Assembly: GCF_007993045.1 (NCBI RefSeq)
Contig: NZ_VOOR01000011.1
Coordinates: forward strand, 1-64,000
From: Phaeodactylibacter luteus
GTDB lineage: Bacteria; Bacteroidota; Bacteroidia; Chitinophagales; Saprospiraceae
DNA: 64,000 nt
Direction of reading: 5' to 3'
The first letter of the stretch is position 1; every line of letters begins with the position of its first letter. This document shows positions 50,098-58,841 of this stretch, piece by piece. The position numbers were made by a program, and so were the translations under genes. The notes beneath the pieces were generated by a model. That model did no database searches. It had not been told where the DNA came from and saw nothing but the letters and a program-made list of their open reading frames with translations.

Positions 50098-52206
50098 CTA
50101 GTAGAAGCGGGAACGGTTATCTTCGATGGAAGCATTTTTCTTCATGGCTTGGATCAGCTGTCCAGGCACTTGCTGACGGACAGGGTTGGCCATATTGCGG
50201 CGGAGCTGAGGGATGTTGTTAGGCTGAGAAGCCGTTGGCTTGCTCATCACCTGCAAGACAAAAACTCCTGACTGCCCTATGACAGGTTCAGATGTCTGCC
50301 CCTGCTCAAGAGAGAAAGCCTCGCCGATTACCTTAGACTCTACCCCCACGTTGGGGATGAAGGTAGCGTTGAAGTTGACACTGCGGGCAGTATCCACTTT
50401 GGTGCCGAACTGCTGCGCGATGCTGCCCAAGTCACTGCCTGAGATTTTAGACTTGATCATCTCGCCTTTTTTCTTGTTCATCACCAGCTGCTCGATTTCG
50501 CTCTTGATGTTGGCAACTGATGGCAGCCCAGCCTGCTGCTTAGCAACCAAGCCAGCAACGACGTACTTATTGGTATAGTACTGCACTGCATCTTGGTAGC
50601 CATAGAGCTCAGGGGAAACCTCGCCTACACCAGCGTTGAACGCCCAGCGGATCAGGTCGCGGCTAGCCTGCCCGGTACCCAGCTCACCGATAGCGAAGTC
50701 ATTGCGCTTCAGGCCACGGCTAGTTTGAATGCTCATGCCACGCTCAACAGCGCTTTGGCGGAGCGTCTCCAGGTCACGGTTCTCGCCGATGAAAGCCAGT
50801 ACTTCAGCTTCAATATCCTTCTGAGTGTCTTCGGAAGGGACGATAGCTTCCTGCAGGAAGGCCACCTTTACCCTTGGGGTAGCAGAAGCACTGCGCTTGA
50901 GGACCTCAATGAGGTGCCAGCCGTAAGAGGTCTGTACTTTGTAATACTCACCGATTTTGCCTGTCACGAACAGGACGTCGTTGTATTCTGGGACAAACTG
51001 CCCGGGCGTTGTGCCCTCGTACTTGCCGCCGTTAGCTGCGCTGCCGCCGTCTTGGCTAAACTGCATGGCCAAGGAGTCAAACGAAGCGCCTTGGGTAAGG
51101 AGCAGGTTTTCGAGGCTGTCAATTGTCTTTTTTGCCTGAGTAAACTGCTGTGGCGCCTGTGCCTGAATCAGGATGTGGCGGCTGTCAGCAGAATCTGCCA
51201 TCATACGGCGGTCCACTACTTTTACTGCCTTGTAGAAGCTGCCATCGATATAAGGGCCATATACATCGCCCTCGGCCATGTTCATTACCGTATCGGCAAC
51301 AACGGGCGTCAGCTGCTCCTTGGTGAGGTAAGTCGTTGGAGGCACACCATAGTTGCGCGCAGTGAAGGCAGAGTCATCTGCTGCTGCTTTGAATTCAGGG
51401 ATAAGCTCTGCGACCTTAGTGCGCAGTGCGGCGGAGTCCTTGGCGGTCGGGGCAACGTTGAACACCAGGTACTCGAGGCGGCGGGTCTCCTCTTCTGTAG
51501 TGTAGCGCGCTTTGTTTTCCTTCAAATAAGCCTCATAGTCAGCGTCAGAAAGCGACACCTCTGTGTTGTCGATCTCATCGAATGGCACTTTCACAAAAGC
51601 GAAATTGATGGGCATGTTCTGTTCGTTGTGGCCCATCTCTGCCATCCAGGTAGGCGTATAAATGGCTTTGGAAACCATGCCATTGATCTTGCTCTGCAGG
51701 CGGTCTTTGATGATCTCTTTTTCCTGATGTGCCCAGTAAGAGACCATGCGGGGGTCATCTGCTATGCTGCCATCTTCAATGGCCGTCTTGATTTGATTCA
51801 ACTGCTGAAAGTCGACCTGTCCGGTCTGTGGGTTTTGAAACCGCTGACGAATCACGGGGCTTGGATTGACGCCGAACTGCAGGTCGAGCAGCTCTTCCTT
51901 GCTCACGCCCAGGCCGAGCGCTTCGGCTTCCTCCTGAACGAGTGCCTCCTCTACGAAGTAGTTCCACAGCTGACTGCGGCGGCTGTACACATCACCGCCA
52001 GAATTGCCGTAGAGCAGTTGTTCGGTGCGGTAGAACTTGTTCCAGTCCAGCTTCTTGCCCTCTATGTCCGCGAGTATAGTCTGCGAACTGCCAAATACAC
52101 TCTGCTGACCGGAAGTCATATCCATTACGATGAAGCCTACCAGGCCCAGTGCAATCAGGACAACCAGCAGCCAGGAATTCTTCCGAATTTTACTAATCAA
52201 AGCCAT
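50098..52206 (-). CDS. PpiD/SurA-like periplasmic peptidyl-prolyl isomerase
   Basis: The 702-residue product starts at ATG 52206 (MALISKIRKNSWLLVVLIALG), placing a membrane anchor at the N-terminus; the frame is open 29 codons earlier. Order: anchor (about 12-30), SurA_N-like chaperone helices (about 40-250), a parvulin PPIC domain (about 340-430, SRHILIQAQ...GWHLIEVLKR), and a C-terminal region with a further degenerate isomerase-like part. This is the PpiD layout: an inner-membrane-anchored chaperone that helps outer-membrane and secreted proteins fold at the SecYEG exit, useful in a cell with many T9SS and TonB proteins. Confidence 0.88.
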   Translation of the reverse strand: MALISKIRKNSWLLVVLIALGLVGFIVMDMTSGQQSVFGSSQTILADIEGKKLDWNKFYRTEQLLYGNSGGDVYSRRSQLWNYFVEEALVQEEAEALGLGVSKEELLDLQFGVNPSPVIRQRFQNPQTGQVDFQQLNQIKTAIEDGSIADDPRMVSYWAHQEKEIIKDRLQSKINGMVSKAIYTPTWMAEMGHNEQNMPINFAFVKVPFDEIDNTEVSLSDADYEAYLKENKARYTTEEETRRLEYLVFNVAPTAKDSAALRTKVAELIPEFKAAADDSAFTARNYGVPPTTYLTKEQLTPVVADTVMNMAEGDVYGPYIDGSFYKAVKVVDRRMMADSADSRHILIQAQAPQQFTQAKKTIDSLENLLLTQGASFDSLAMQFSQDGGSAANGGKYEGTTPGQFVPEYNDVLFVTGKIGEYYKVQTSYGWHLIEVLKRSASATPRVKVAFLQEAIVPSEDTQKDIEAEVLAFIGENRDLETLRQSAVERGMSIQTSRGLKRNDFAIGELGTGQASRDLIRWAFNAGVGEVSPELYGYQDAVQYYTNKYVVAGLVAKQQAGLPSVANIKSEIEQLVMNKKKGEMIKSKISGSDLGSIAQQFGTKVDTARSVNFNATFIPNVGVESKVIGEAFSLEQGQTSEPVIGQSGVFVLQVMSKPTASQPNNIPQLRRNMANPVRQQVPGQLIQAMKKNASIEDNRSRFY

Positions 52207-52466
52207 CTTAAGACTGTAGTTTAAGTAATCTGAACTTCCGCTTTGCCTCTTTTCCAAACCAGAAAGCAAAAAACCGAAAGCGCTAAAAATCAATGTATTA
52301 CCCCCTTCACCGGAGCCAGAGTGCTTGTAAAGCCTCGCCTTTGGGCAGAGATTGCCTTCCGGTGGCCGGCGCTAAAGAGACGCAAAGATAAACTTACCTT
52401 TGCGAAAATCCATGCAAATGTAGTTGGTTTACCGGCTAAATACAAAATTTACAAGCACTTGCCTGC

Positions 52467-53501
52467 TTAAACAGATTCTTCCTCCCATACTTTGCACCCC
52501 TCTGTGCAGTTGGTGCAAATATCGATCTGATCCCGGCCCTGCAGCAGCGCCCGCCGGAATTTCTGATAAGCCTGGCCCTGCCAGATTTCCCGGAAGGGCA
52601 CCGACTTGAGGTCGCCCAGGCGGTGGGCAGCGTCCTTATCGAAGCAGCACGGCACGACCAGCCCGTCCCAGGTAATCACACAGGCGTGCCAGAGTTTCCA
52701 GCAGTGGTTCAACAGTTTGTTCTTTACCCGGTAAGTGCCATCAGGCTGACGGGCGTAGCGGGCATATTGCTCATTTTCGGGGATGAGCGGGTTCCCATTT
52801 TCAAAATCGTATACCTGAGCTGTTTTCAGCTTCACCTCGTCCACGCCTATCTCTTCTGCCAGCCGGTAGACCTCAGGTATCTGATGCTCGTTGGGGCGCA
52901 CGACCAGAAACTGGAAAATCACATGTGGACGGGAAGCCCCTGCCTCTTTTTTGGCTTCCACTATATTGCGGGCTCCCTGCAGGACAGCCTCCAGTTGTCC
53001 GGCTTTACGATACTGTTCATACACTTCCTGCGTAGTGCCATCTACTGAGATGATCAGGCGGTCCAGGCCAGAAGCTACTGTACGGCGGGCGTTCTCCCGG
53101 TTGAGGAAGTGGCCGTTGGTAGAAGTGATCGTATAAAGGCCCCGGTCAGCGGTATAGCGCACCATATCCAGGAAAGCGGGATTGATGTAGGGCTCGCCCT
53201 GGAAATAGAAAATGAGGTACAATAGCCTCTCTCCCATCTCATCTACTACCTGACGGAAAAAATCCGCCTTCAGGTTCCCCGTAGGCCGGGTAAAGGCCCG
53301 CAGGCCGCTCGGGCACTCCGGGCAGCGGAGGTTGCAGGCTGTAGTAGGCTCTACCGAGATGGTAACCGGCATCCCCCATTGTACCGGTTTTTTCAAGGCC
53401 CTCGACCAATAGTAAGAAGCCATGACCTGTAGGGCGTTCCAGACGCGCAGGGGCGTAAGCTTTTGCAAAAAATTGACGGTGTCGTGCCAGTAAAATGCCA
53501 T
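52467..53501 (-). CDS. radical SAM/SPASM-domain protein
   Basis: The 344-residue radical SAM protein has the cluster motif CNLRCPECP (about 57-65, the CxxxCxxC pattern) with a TIM-barrel core and a C-terminal SPASM domain of cysteines (CWKLWHACV, PCCFD, CTNCTEGC). SPASM members modify peptides, sugars or proteins. It starts 9 bp after the ComM-like gene and is probably co-transcribed with it. I see no precursor peptide gene beside it, so a RiPP role is not supported. Confidence 0.85.
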   Translation of the reverse strand: MAFYWHDTVNFLQKLTPLRVWNALQVMASYYWSRALKKPVQWGMPVTISVEPTTACNLRCPECPSGLRAFTRPTGNLKADFFRQVVDEMGERLLYLIFYFQGEPYINPAFLDMVRYTADRGLYTITSTNGHFLNRENARRTVASGLDRLIISVDGTTQEVYEQYRKAGQLEAVLQGARNIVEAKKEAGASRPHVIFQFLVVRPNEHQIPEVYRLAEEIGVDEVKLKTAQVYDFENGNPLIPENEQYARYARQPDGTYRVKNKLLNHCWKLWHACVITWDGLVVPCCFDKDAAHRLGDLKSVPFREIWQGQAYQKFRRALLQGRDQIDICTNCTEGCKVWEEESV

Positions 53502-53510
53502 ATCAGCGTT

Positions 53511-55067
53511 TTATCCGGCCCAGCCTTCGCGGTCCAGGCTACGGAAGTGGATGGCTTCCGCCAAATGCTCAATCTCTATGCCCTCACTGCCGTGCAAGTC
53601 TGCAGCTGTGCGGGCCACTTTGAGTATGCGGTCATATGCCCGGGCAGAAAGCTGCAGTTTTTCCATAGCTTTCTTAACCAGCATTCGGCCAGGCTGCCCA
53701 ATATTACAAAACTCGCGGACCATCCGGCTTGGCATTTGGGCGTTGGAGTTGATAGTGGGATGATCCTTGAAGCGCTCAGCCTGGATTTCCCTAGCCCGCA
53801 ATACCCGCGCTGCGATCTCTGCACTGCTCTCGGAAGGCAAGCCCGTGCTCGAAAGCTCATCGTAAGAAACGGGGGTCACTTCCACGTGCAAGTCTATGCG
53901 GTCGAGCAGTGGGCCTGAGATTTTGTTCAGGTAACGGTTGATCTGCGCCGGGCCGCACACACACTCCTTCTCCGGATGGTTGTAAAAGCCGCAGGGGCAG
54001 GGGTTCATGGAGGCAACAAGCATGAAATTGGCAGGGTAGTCAACCGTGCTCCTGGCCCTTGAGATGGTCACTTTCCTTTCTTCCATAGGCTGCCGCAGCA
54101 CCTCTAGTACCGTACGCTTGAACTCTGGCAGCTCGTCCAGGAAAAGCACGCCGTGGTGAGCCAGCGAGATTTCGCCAGGCATGGGGTTGCTGCCGCCGCC
54201 CACCAATGCTACATCGCTTATGGTATGGTGGGGGGAACGGAAGGGGCGGTTGGCGATCAGGGCGGAGTCTGGCGGGAGCACCCCTGCCACCGAATGGATT
54301 TTGGTGGTCTCCAGTGCTTCGTGAAGATTGAGAGGAGGGAGGATGGTCGGCATCCGCCGCGCCAGCATGGTTTTGCCCGCCCCCGGTGGCCCGATAAGGA
54401 TGACATTATGCCCGCCTGCAGCAGCGATCTCCAAAGACCGCTTGATGTTCTGCTGCCCCTTCACGTCCGAAAAATCCACATCGAAGACGTGCTGCTGCTC
54501 GAAAAATTCGTCCCGGGTCAGCACCATTTTAGGGTCCATTTTCAGGTCTCCATTGAGCAAATCCACCGCTTCTTTGATGGAAGCTACGCCGTAGACATCA
54601 ATATCGTTGACGATAGCGGCTTCGCGGGCGTTTTGTTTGGGCAGTATAAAGCGGGTGTACCCTTCGCGCCGCGCCTGAATAGCAATGGGCAGTGCCCCCC
54701 TGATAGGGCGCAGACTGCCATCGAGCGAAAGCTCGCCCATGAGCACGGTAGTCTCCAGCCCATCAGGAGAGATCTGTTCGGATGCAGCGAGCACCCCGAC
54801 CGCGATTGGCAAATCGTAGGCGGAACCCTCCTTTCTTATATCTGCCGGGGCCATATTGACCACCGTCTTGATCCGCATCATACGGTAGCCGATATTCTGT
54901 ACTGCTGCTTCAATGCGGGAGAACCCTTCCCGGACGGCGTTGTCCGGCAAGCCTACCAGATGGTAAAAGTTTTTGTCGGTAGCAACTTTACCGCCTACAT
55001 TGACTTCTATGGTGATGGTCTGGGAATCGACGCCCTGAACAGCGCCGGCATACGTCTTTACGAGCAT
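53511..55067 (-). CDS. comM: YifB/ComM-family AAA+ ATPase
   Basis: The 518-residue protein starts at ATG 55067 (MLVKTYAGAVQGVD); a methionine two codons upstream (55073) is equally possible. It has a Lon-protease-like N-terminal domain (about 1-165), the magnesium-chelatase-type AAA+ core with Walker A GPPGAGKTMLARRMP (about 218-232) and GVLFLDELPEF (about 300), and the C-terminal ChlI domain. ComM is a helicase that helps branch migration during natural transformation; YifB proteins of Bacteroidota are taken as its equivalents. It is followed by the radical SAM gene. Confidence 0.88.
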   Translation of the reverse strand: MLVKTYAGAVQGVDSQTITIEVNVGGKVATDKNFYHLVGLPDNAVREGFSRIEAAVQNIGYRMMRIKTVVNMAPADIRKEGSAYDLPIAVGVLAASEQISPDGLETTVLMGELSLDGSLRPIRGALPIAIQARREGYTRFILPKQNAREAAIVNDIDVYGVASIKEAVDLLNGDLKMDPKMVLTRDEFFEQQHVFDVDFSDVKGQQNIKRSLEIAAAGGHNVILIGPPGAGKTMLARRMPTILPPLNLHEALETTKIHSVAGVLPPDSALIANRPFRSPHHTISDVALVGGGSNPMPGEISLAHHGVLFLDELPEFKRTVLEVLRQPMEERKVTISRARSTVDYPANFMLVASMNPCPCGFYNHPEKECVCGPAQINRYLNKISGPLLDRIDLHVEVTPVSYDELSSTGLPSESSAEIAARVLRAREIQAERFKDHPTINSNAQMPSRMVREFCNIGQPGRMLVKKAMEKLQLSARAYDRILKVARTAADLHGSEGIEIEHLAEAIHFRSLDREGWAG

Positions 55068-55179
55068 GGGCATTTCGTTTTTTGGGTAGTGGTGTGTACG
55101 CTGTGCCAATGCCTGTAAGGGGCATGGGCTCAGCAATGCTGTGCCCAATTTAATCATTTTTGAGAAAGTGGCGGAGGTG

Positions 55180-55563
55180 CTATTCCTGTGCTTTATGCCG
55201 CCTGCGCTTTTGAAACCGGCGGGAGAAGCGCTCCAACCGGGATTGCTGCTCCTCGGTGAGCAAATGGCTCACCTCAGCCGTGAGGCTGTCCATTAGTGAG
55301 CGGCGCTCTTGGTTGAATGCGGAATAGAGCCCGTCCATTTCCTGCCCATAGCGGCCCACGGTCCCAGAAAGTTGTTCGAATTGCTCGGGGGTGGCGCCTA
55401 TATGCTCAAAAAAGTGATCTGCAAACCCACGGGCTTTGCGCAGCTCTGCTACCCGCTGCATTTTTTGCCGGACAATACCCCGGTGGGCCACCCATCCCGC
55501 TGCAAAGCCGGCAAGCAGGAGCAAAAGGGCGAACATCAACAAGTGCAATTTGCGCATTCTCAT
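55180..55563 (-). CDS. CpxP/Spy-like periplasmic protein of the sigma module
   Basis: The 127-residue protein has an N-terminal membrane anchor or signal (about 5-25), then an all-helical charged region including EQFEQLSGTVGRYGQEMDGLY and LTEEQQSRLERFSRRFQKRRR, the LTxxQ-type pattern of CpxP/Spy/periplasmic metal-sensor-like proteins. The start ATG (55563) overlaps the TGA of the previous gene (ATGA), showing translational coupling. It ends an ECF sigma/anti-sigma module. Confidence 0.7.
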   Translation of the reverse strand: MRMRKLHLLMFALLLLLAGFAAGWVAHRGIVRQKMQRVAELRKARGFADHFFEHIGATPEQFEQLSGTVGRYGQEMDGLYSAFNQERRSLMDSLTAEVSHLLTEEQQSRLERFSRRFQKRRRHKAQE

Positions 55564-55955
55564 TTGAAGGGGTTCCAAGAGGTTTCTAATAGTGTGACGG
55601 CATCTTCAGGCTGTAGCCCCGACGTGCCCAGCCAGGCCTCTGCAGCCAGGCTTCCCGAAGAGTAGTAGATGCTAAGCCCGGCCATGACGAACACAATAGC
55701 TGCAGCGGCGGCAGCCTGCCAGAGCCATTGCTGCCCCCTGCTAAAAATACGTGCTTCCACCTGTTCGGCAAAGCCATCAGCAGGAAGGGCAACGGGCTGT
55801 TGCCGGAGCAGCGCCCTGAGCTTCCTGATCCGCTCCTGCTCTTCTTGCAGCCCGGCAGACGCTGCCAGCGCCCTATTGAGCAAGCGTGCTTCCTCCTCGT
55901 TGAGCAAGCCTTCCTCCTGCTTGCAGAGCAAACCGAACCATTCTCTTTTATTCAT
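55560..55955 (-). CDS. probable anti-sigma factor
   Basis: The 131-residue protein has a cytoplasmic N-terminal helical part (NKREWFGLLCKQEEGLLNEEEARLL) and one transmembrane helix (about 78-98, WQAAAAAAIVFVMAGLSIYY) with a short periplasmic tail. That is the layout of a membrane anti-sigma factor, though no ZAS-zinc motif HxxxCxxC is seen. The start ATG overlaps the sigma gene's stop codon (ATGA). A second ATG two codons upstream is less likely. Confidence 0.65.
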   Translation of the reverse strand: MNKREWFGLLCKQEEGLLNEEEARLLNRALAASAGLQEEQERIRKLRALLRQQPVALPADGFAEQVEARIFSRGQQWLWQAAAAAAIVFVMAGLSIYYSSGSLAAEAWLGTSGLQPEDAVTLLETSWNPFK

Positions 55956-56554
55956 AACCATAGGGTTAGCCGTTGTACCATTTTCTGTTGCGCCCGGGCC
56001 AGGCGGGACGCTACGGTCCCTTCTGGGATGCCCAGCATCTCCGCTGTTTCCTTTACCGGGTAGCCTTCCACCAAGCGCAGGACCACTACCGCTCTGGCAT
56101 CTGGGCTGAGCTCCAGCAATGCCTGCTGCAGGGCGTCAGCCAGGCCCTCCGGGGGGGTGTCAGCTGCGGTATCCGCTACAGCCGGGCCCAGCCAAGTTAT
56201 CCAACGCTGCCGTCTTTGTTTGCGTTTCAGCTCATTCAGGCAGAGGTTGACCGCAATGCGGTGCAGGTAAGTGCCCAGCGACGCTTCGCCACGGAACTGC
56301 CCCAGGGACTCAAAGAGCCTTACAAATACCTCCTGTGCCATATCTTCTGCTTCAGGGCCTTCGCCCAACATCCGGGCTGTCACGCCCAATACGGGTGCCA
56401 TGAAATGCTCTACTAGCAGGCGGAATGCACGCTCATCACCCTTGCGGGCCTGTTCGATATATGAGGTTAGGTCAGCTTCCAATCGTGGGCCAGGGTGATG
56501 CTCTAAAATGCGGTTTCCTCCTCTTAGACGGCGTACGGAGGCTATTTTTTCCAT
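55952..56554 (-). CDS. ECF sigma factor
   Basis: The 200-residue sigma-70 family protein has region 2 (about 35-100, DMAQEVFVRLFESLGQFRG) and region 4 (about 145-195, LRLVEGYPVKETAEMLGIPEGTVASRLARAQQKM) with no region 1.1 or 3, hence ECF. It overlaps by 13 bp the end of gluQ upstream and by 4 bp the start of the anti-sigma gene downstream. It probably controls an envelope stress response through the three-gene module. Confidence 0.9.
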   Translation of the reverse strand: MEKIASVRRLRGGNRILEHHPGPRLEADLTSYIEQARKGDERAFRLLVEHFMAPVLGVTARMLGEGPEAEDMAQEVFVRLFESLGQFRGEASLGTYLHRIAVNLCLNELKRKQRRQRWITWLGPAVADTAADTPPEGLADALQQALLELSPDARAVVVLRLVEGYPVKETAEMLGIPEGTVASRLARAQQKMVQRLTLWL

Positions 56555-57459
56555 TCCGGCCCGATTATTTTTGCTGCCCGTATGGCTTCCAGGAAAGAAG
56601 AAGGGGTATCGGCGCCAGCCTCCAGCCCCAGTACGCGTGCAGCTTGCCGGTATAAGGCAGCCGGCCCGCTGCCCGCCTCTCGCCAGGCCCGCAGCGACCC
56701 CGCCCCTTTGCTTTTTGACAGCTTATGCCCCTGCTCATCGGTAATCAGGGGGTGATGCCAAAACCAAGCCTCCTGAAATGCCCGCAGCCCTAACAGGCCC
56801 GCAAGGTAGTGTTGCGAGAGGGTAGAGCCCCACAGGTCTTCCCCTCTCACCACGAAGTTGATGTGGAAACGCAGGTCGTCTACTAGAGAAGCCAGCTGAT
56901 AGGCAGGCGCCCCGTTCTTTTGACGGACGACGAAAGCATCGATCGTTTCCAAGTGCTGTTCAGAAGGCCCTTCGGGCCATAGCGCTAAAGTAATGGACTG
57001 CCCGGGGGCAGGGGCAGCCACCCGCCAAGCGGTTTGCCCGCCCTCAAACGGCAGCCCTTTGCCCGAGCAGGTGCCCGGGTATTGCCCATCGGAAGCCATT
57101 TCACGGACCTGCCGCCGGCTGCAGGTACAGGCAAAAAGAGTGCCCTGCCCCTTCAGTTTGCTCAGATAGCTGTGGTATTCCTCCATACGGGTATGCTGCG
57201 ACCAGCTCCTGAAGAAATCCTCCACACCTGTCGGGCCTTCGTCGTAATCCAGCCCCAGCCACTCTAAGGTTTCGAAGATGTCCGCGACATAAGCTTCCCG
57301 GGTACGGGCCTTGTCGAGATCGTCGATCCGCAGTAAGACCCGGCCGCCTGCGGCCCGCGCGAGCCCCCAAGTGAGGATAAAGGAAAGCCCGTTGCCCGGG
57401 TGAAGCAGGCCACTTGGAGTAGGGGCTATCCGGGTACGGAGGCCAGAAGGGTTTGTCAT
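56542..57459 (-). CDS. gluQ: glutamyl-Q tRNA(Asp) synthetase
   Basis: The 305-residue protein resembles glutamyl-tRNA synthetase lacking the anticodon-binding domain, as in GluQ/YadB. The start is ATG 57459 (MTNPSGLRTRIAPTPSG). It has the HIGH-equivalent motif PSGLLHPGN, the zinc site CTCSRRQV...YPGTC and the KMSKS-equivalent KLSKSKGAG. GluQ attaches glutamate to queuosine in tRNA(Asp). It lies second to the sigma gene in a long minus-strand operon that also includes hydrolases. Confidence 0.85.
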   Translation of the reverse strand: MTNPSGLRTRIAPTPSGLLHPGNGLSFILTWGLARAAGGRVLLRIDDLDKARTREAYVADIFETLEWLGLDYDEGPTGVEDFFRSWSQHTRMEEYHSYLSKLKGQGTLFACTCSRRQVREMASDGQYPGTCSGKGLPFEGGQTAWRVAAPAPGQSITLALWPEGPSEQHLETIDAFVVRQKNGAPAYQLASLVDDLRFHINFVVRGEDLWGSTLSQHYLAGLLGLRAFQEAWFWHHPLITDEQGHKLSKSKGAGSLRAWREAGSGPAALYRQAARVLGLEAGADTPSSFLEAIRAAKIIGPEWKK

Positions 57460-57508
57460 GATTTTCCGATTTTTCAACGTAAGCTTAGGTACAGCAACAG
57501 GCTATCGG

Positions 57509-58006
57509 CTACCGCTTTTGCCTGAGCCTTTCGATGGCTTTCAGTATTGGCGCACGGTTTTCCCGGGCAAGCATCCATTTGGGAAGGCGGCTTCCCAAGC
57601 TGCGGTTGGCAGGCTCCTGCCCATTGCGCTCCCTGAGGCTGGCAAAGATATGGGCTTCTAAAAAATCAAGGTGTGTATGATGGTAAGCCCATAACAGCTG
57701 CCCGTTCACTTGTGCCTGCAGCCATAGCGGAAGGTGGAAATAGGGGTCTATGCCACCGCCCATCATGTATACCCTGCCCGTTACCGGCCCTTTTGCAGAA
57801 CAGTACAATACAGGCGCGGGCATTTCTTCTAGGGTTTTGTTGTAGCCGCAATGCGTACAGACCGCTCTGCGGCTGGCCTCCCCAGCAATAGCGCCCAATG
57901 CCTTTACCCGGCCCATCGCCTTGCACCGTGGGCACACAATCAAAACATCCTCTTGGAGGAAATCGTGGAGGTACAGCTGATAACCGTTGTTGGTGCGCTC
58001 TGCCAT
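57509..58006 (-). CDS. zinc-ribbon protein of unknown function
   Basis: The 165-residue product starts at ATG 58006 (MAERTNNGYQLYLHD). A zinc-ribbon-like pair CPRCKAMG ... CTHCGYNK (about 25-55) precedes an alpha/beta part with LPLWLQAQVNGQLLWAYHHTHLDFLEAHI and a basic tail. The same combination recurs in Bacteroidota and other bacteria as an uncharacterised family. It lies between an alpha/beta hydrolase (7 bp gap) and gluQ (49 bp gap). Confidence 0.65.
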   Translation of the reverse strand: MAERTNNGYQLYLHDFLQEDVLIVCPRCKAMGRVKALGAIAGEASRRAVCTHCGYNKTLEEMPAPVLYCSAKGPVTGRVYMMGGGIDPYFHLPLWLQAQVNGQLLWAYHHTHLDFLEAHIFASLRERNGQEPANRSLGSRLPKWMLARENRAPILKAIERLRQKR

Positions 58007-58013
58007 GGCATGC

Positions 58014-58838
58014 TCAGTTTTCTGCCCGCCCCTCATCTATCGGGCTGGGGTGTAAAAGATCGTACAATTGATCATGGTAAGCTGCGAAATCCGGCAAATT
58101 ATTGTGCCCCCCGCCCGTAATTGGGATCAATGTGGCCTGCTCGGACTGCTTAGCCAGCAGCTTTCCCTGACGAAAGGGGATAAGGCGGTCATGGGTGCCG
58201 TGCAAGATGAATATTGGGCAGGACACCTTGCGCAGGAACTGATCGGTACGGATTTGATAGCGCAGTATCCACTTCAGGGGAAGCCAAAAGCCATACTGAC
58301 GGACTTGGTAAAAAAAGGAGAAGTAGGGGGAATCCAAGATCAGCATCCTTGGGCGGTTCCAAGAGGCTATGCGGGCTGCTATGCCACTGCCCAAGGAACG
58401 CCCGTACACTACGATATCCTCTTCCGGGTAACGGTCCGACAGCCATCTGTATACCGTCTGCGCGTCGTTGTAGAGGGTGGCTTCGGTGCGCCGGCCAGCG
58501 CTTTTCCCAAACCCGCGGTAGTCGGTCATAAAGAAATCATACCCCTTGCCCACGAAATCTTTTGCGAATTTCCCCCAACCTTTCACGCTCCGGGAGTTGC
58601 CTTTCAGGTAGTACACGACCCCTTTGGCATTTGGGACACGGAAGTACAGCCCGTTGATGTAGCCACCGTCTTCCATATCGAAATGGACTTCCTCAAAGGG
58701 GAAAGGGAATTGGTACTCAAAGTGCCCCGGGAGGATCTCCGGGCGGAAAAAGAAGAGGTCTTGGAGCAGGTAAAACAGTACAGAGAGCAACAAGTACCCC
58801 AACGCAAAGCCGATAAATAGGTTAGCCGCCCATTCCAT
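58014..58838 (-). CDS. membrane-anchored alpha/beta hydrolase (BEM46/ABHD13-like)
   Basis: The 274-residue protein has an N-terminal transmembrane helix (about 5-25) followed by an alpha/beta hydrolase domain with oxyanion stretch DYRGFGKSAG, nucleophile elbow VYGRSLGSGIA (Ser about 150), and late catalytic motifs LHGTHDRLIPF and GGGHNN. This is the BEM46/ABHD13 layout. Substrate unknown. It is separated by only 3 bp from the upstream secreted esterase, so the two are co-transcribed. Confidence 0.82.
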   Translation of the reverse strand: MEWAANLFIGFALGYLLLSVLFYLLQDLFFFRPEILPGHFEYQFPFPFEEVHFDMEDGGYINGLYFRVPNAKGVVYYLKGNSRSVKGWGKFAKDFVGKGYDFFMTDYRGFGKSAGRRTEATLYNDAQTVYRWLSDRYPEEDIVVYGRSLGSGIAARIASWNRPRMLILDSPYFSFFYQVRQYGFWLPLKWILRYQIRTDQFLRKVSCPIFILHGTHDRLIPFRQGKLLAKQSEQATLIPITGGGHNNLPDFAAYHDQLYDLLHPSPIDEGRAEN

Positions 58839-58841
58839 AGC

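Noticed and set aside
50593-52224. 543-codon plus-strand frame opposite the PpiD-like gene
   Set aside because: Antisense shadow with no recognisable motifs; the minus-strand gene has clear PPIC and anchor features.
52467-53501. RiPP maturation locus around the radical SAM/SPASM gene
   Set aside because: No small precursor peptide, protease or exporter gene is found beside it; its partner in the operon is a ComM-like ATPase.
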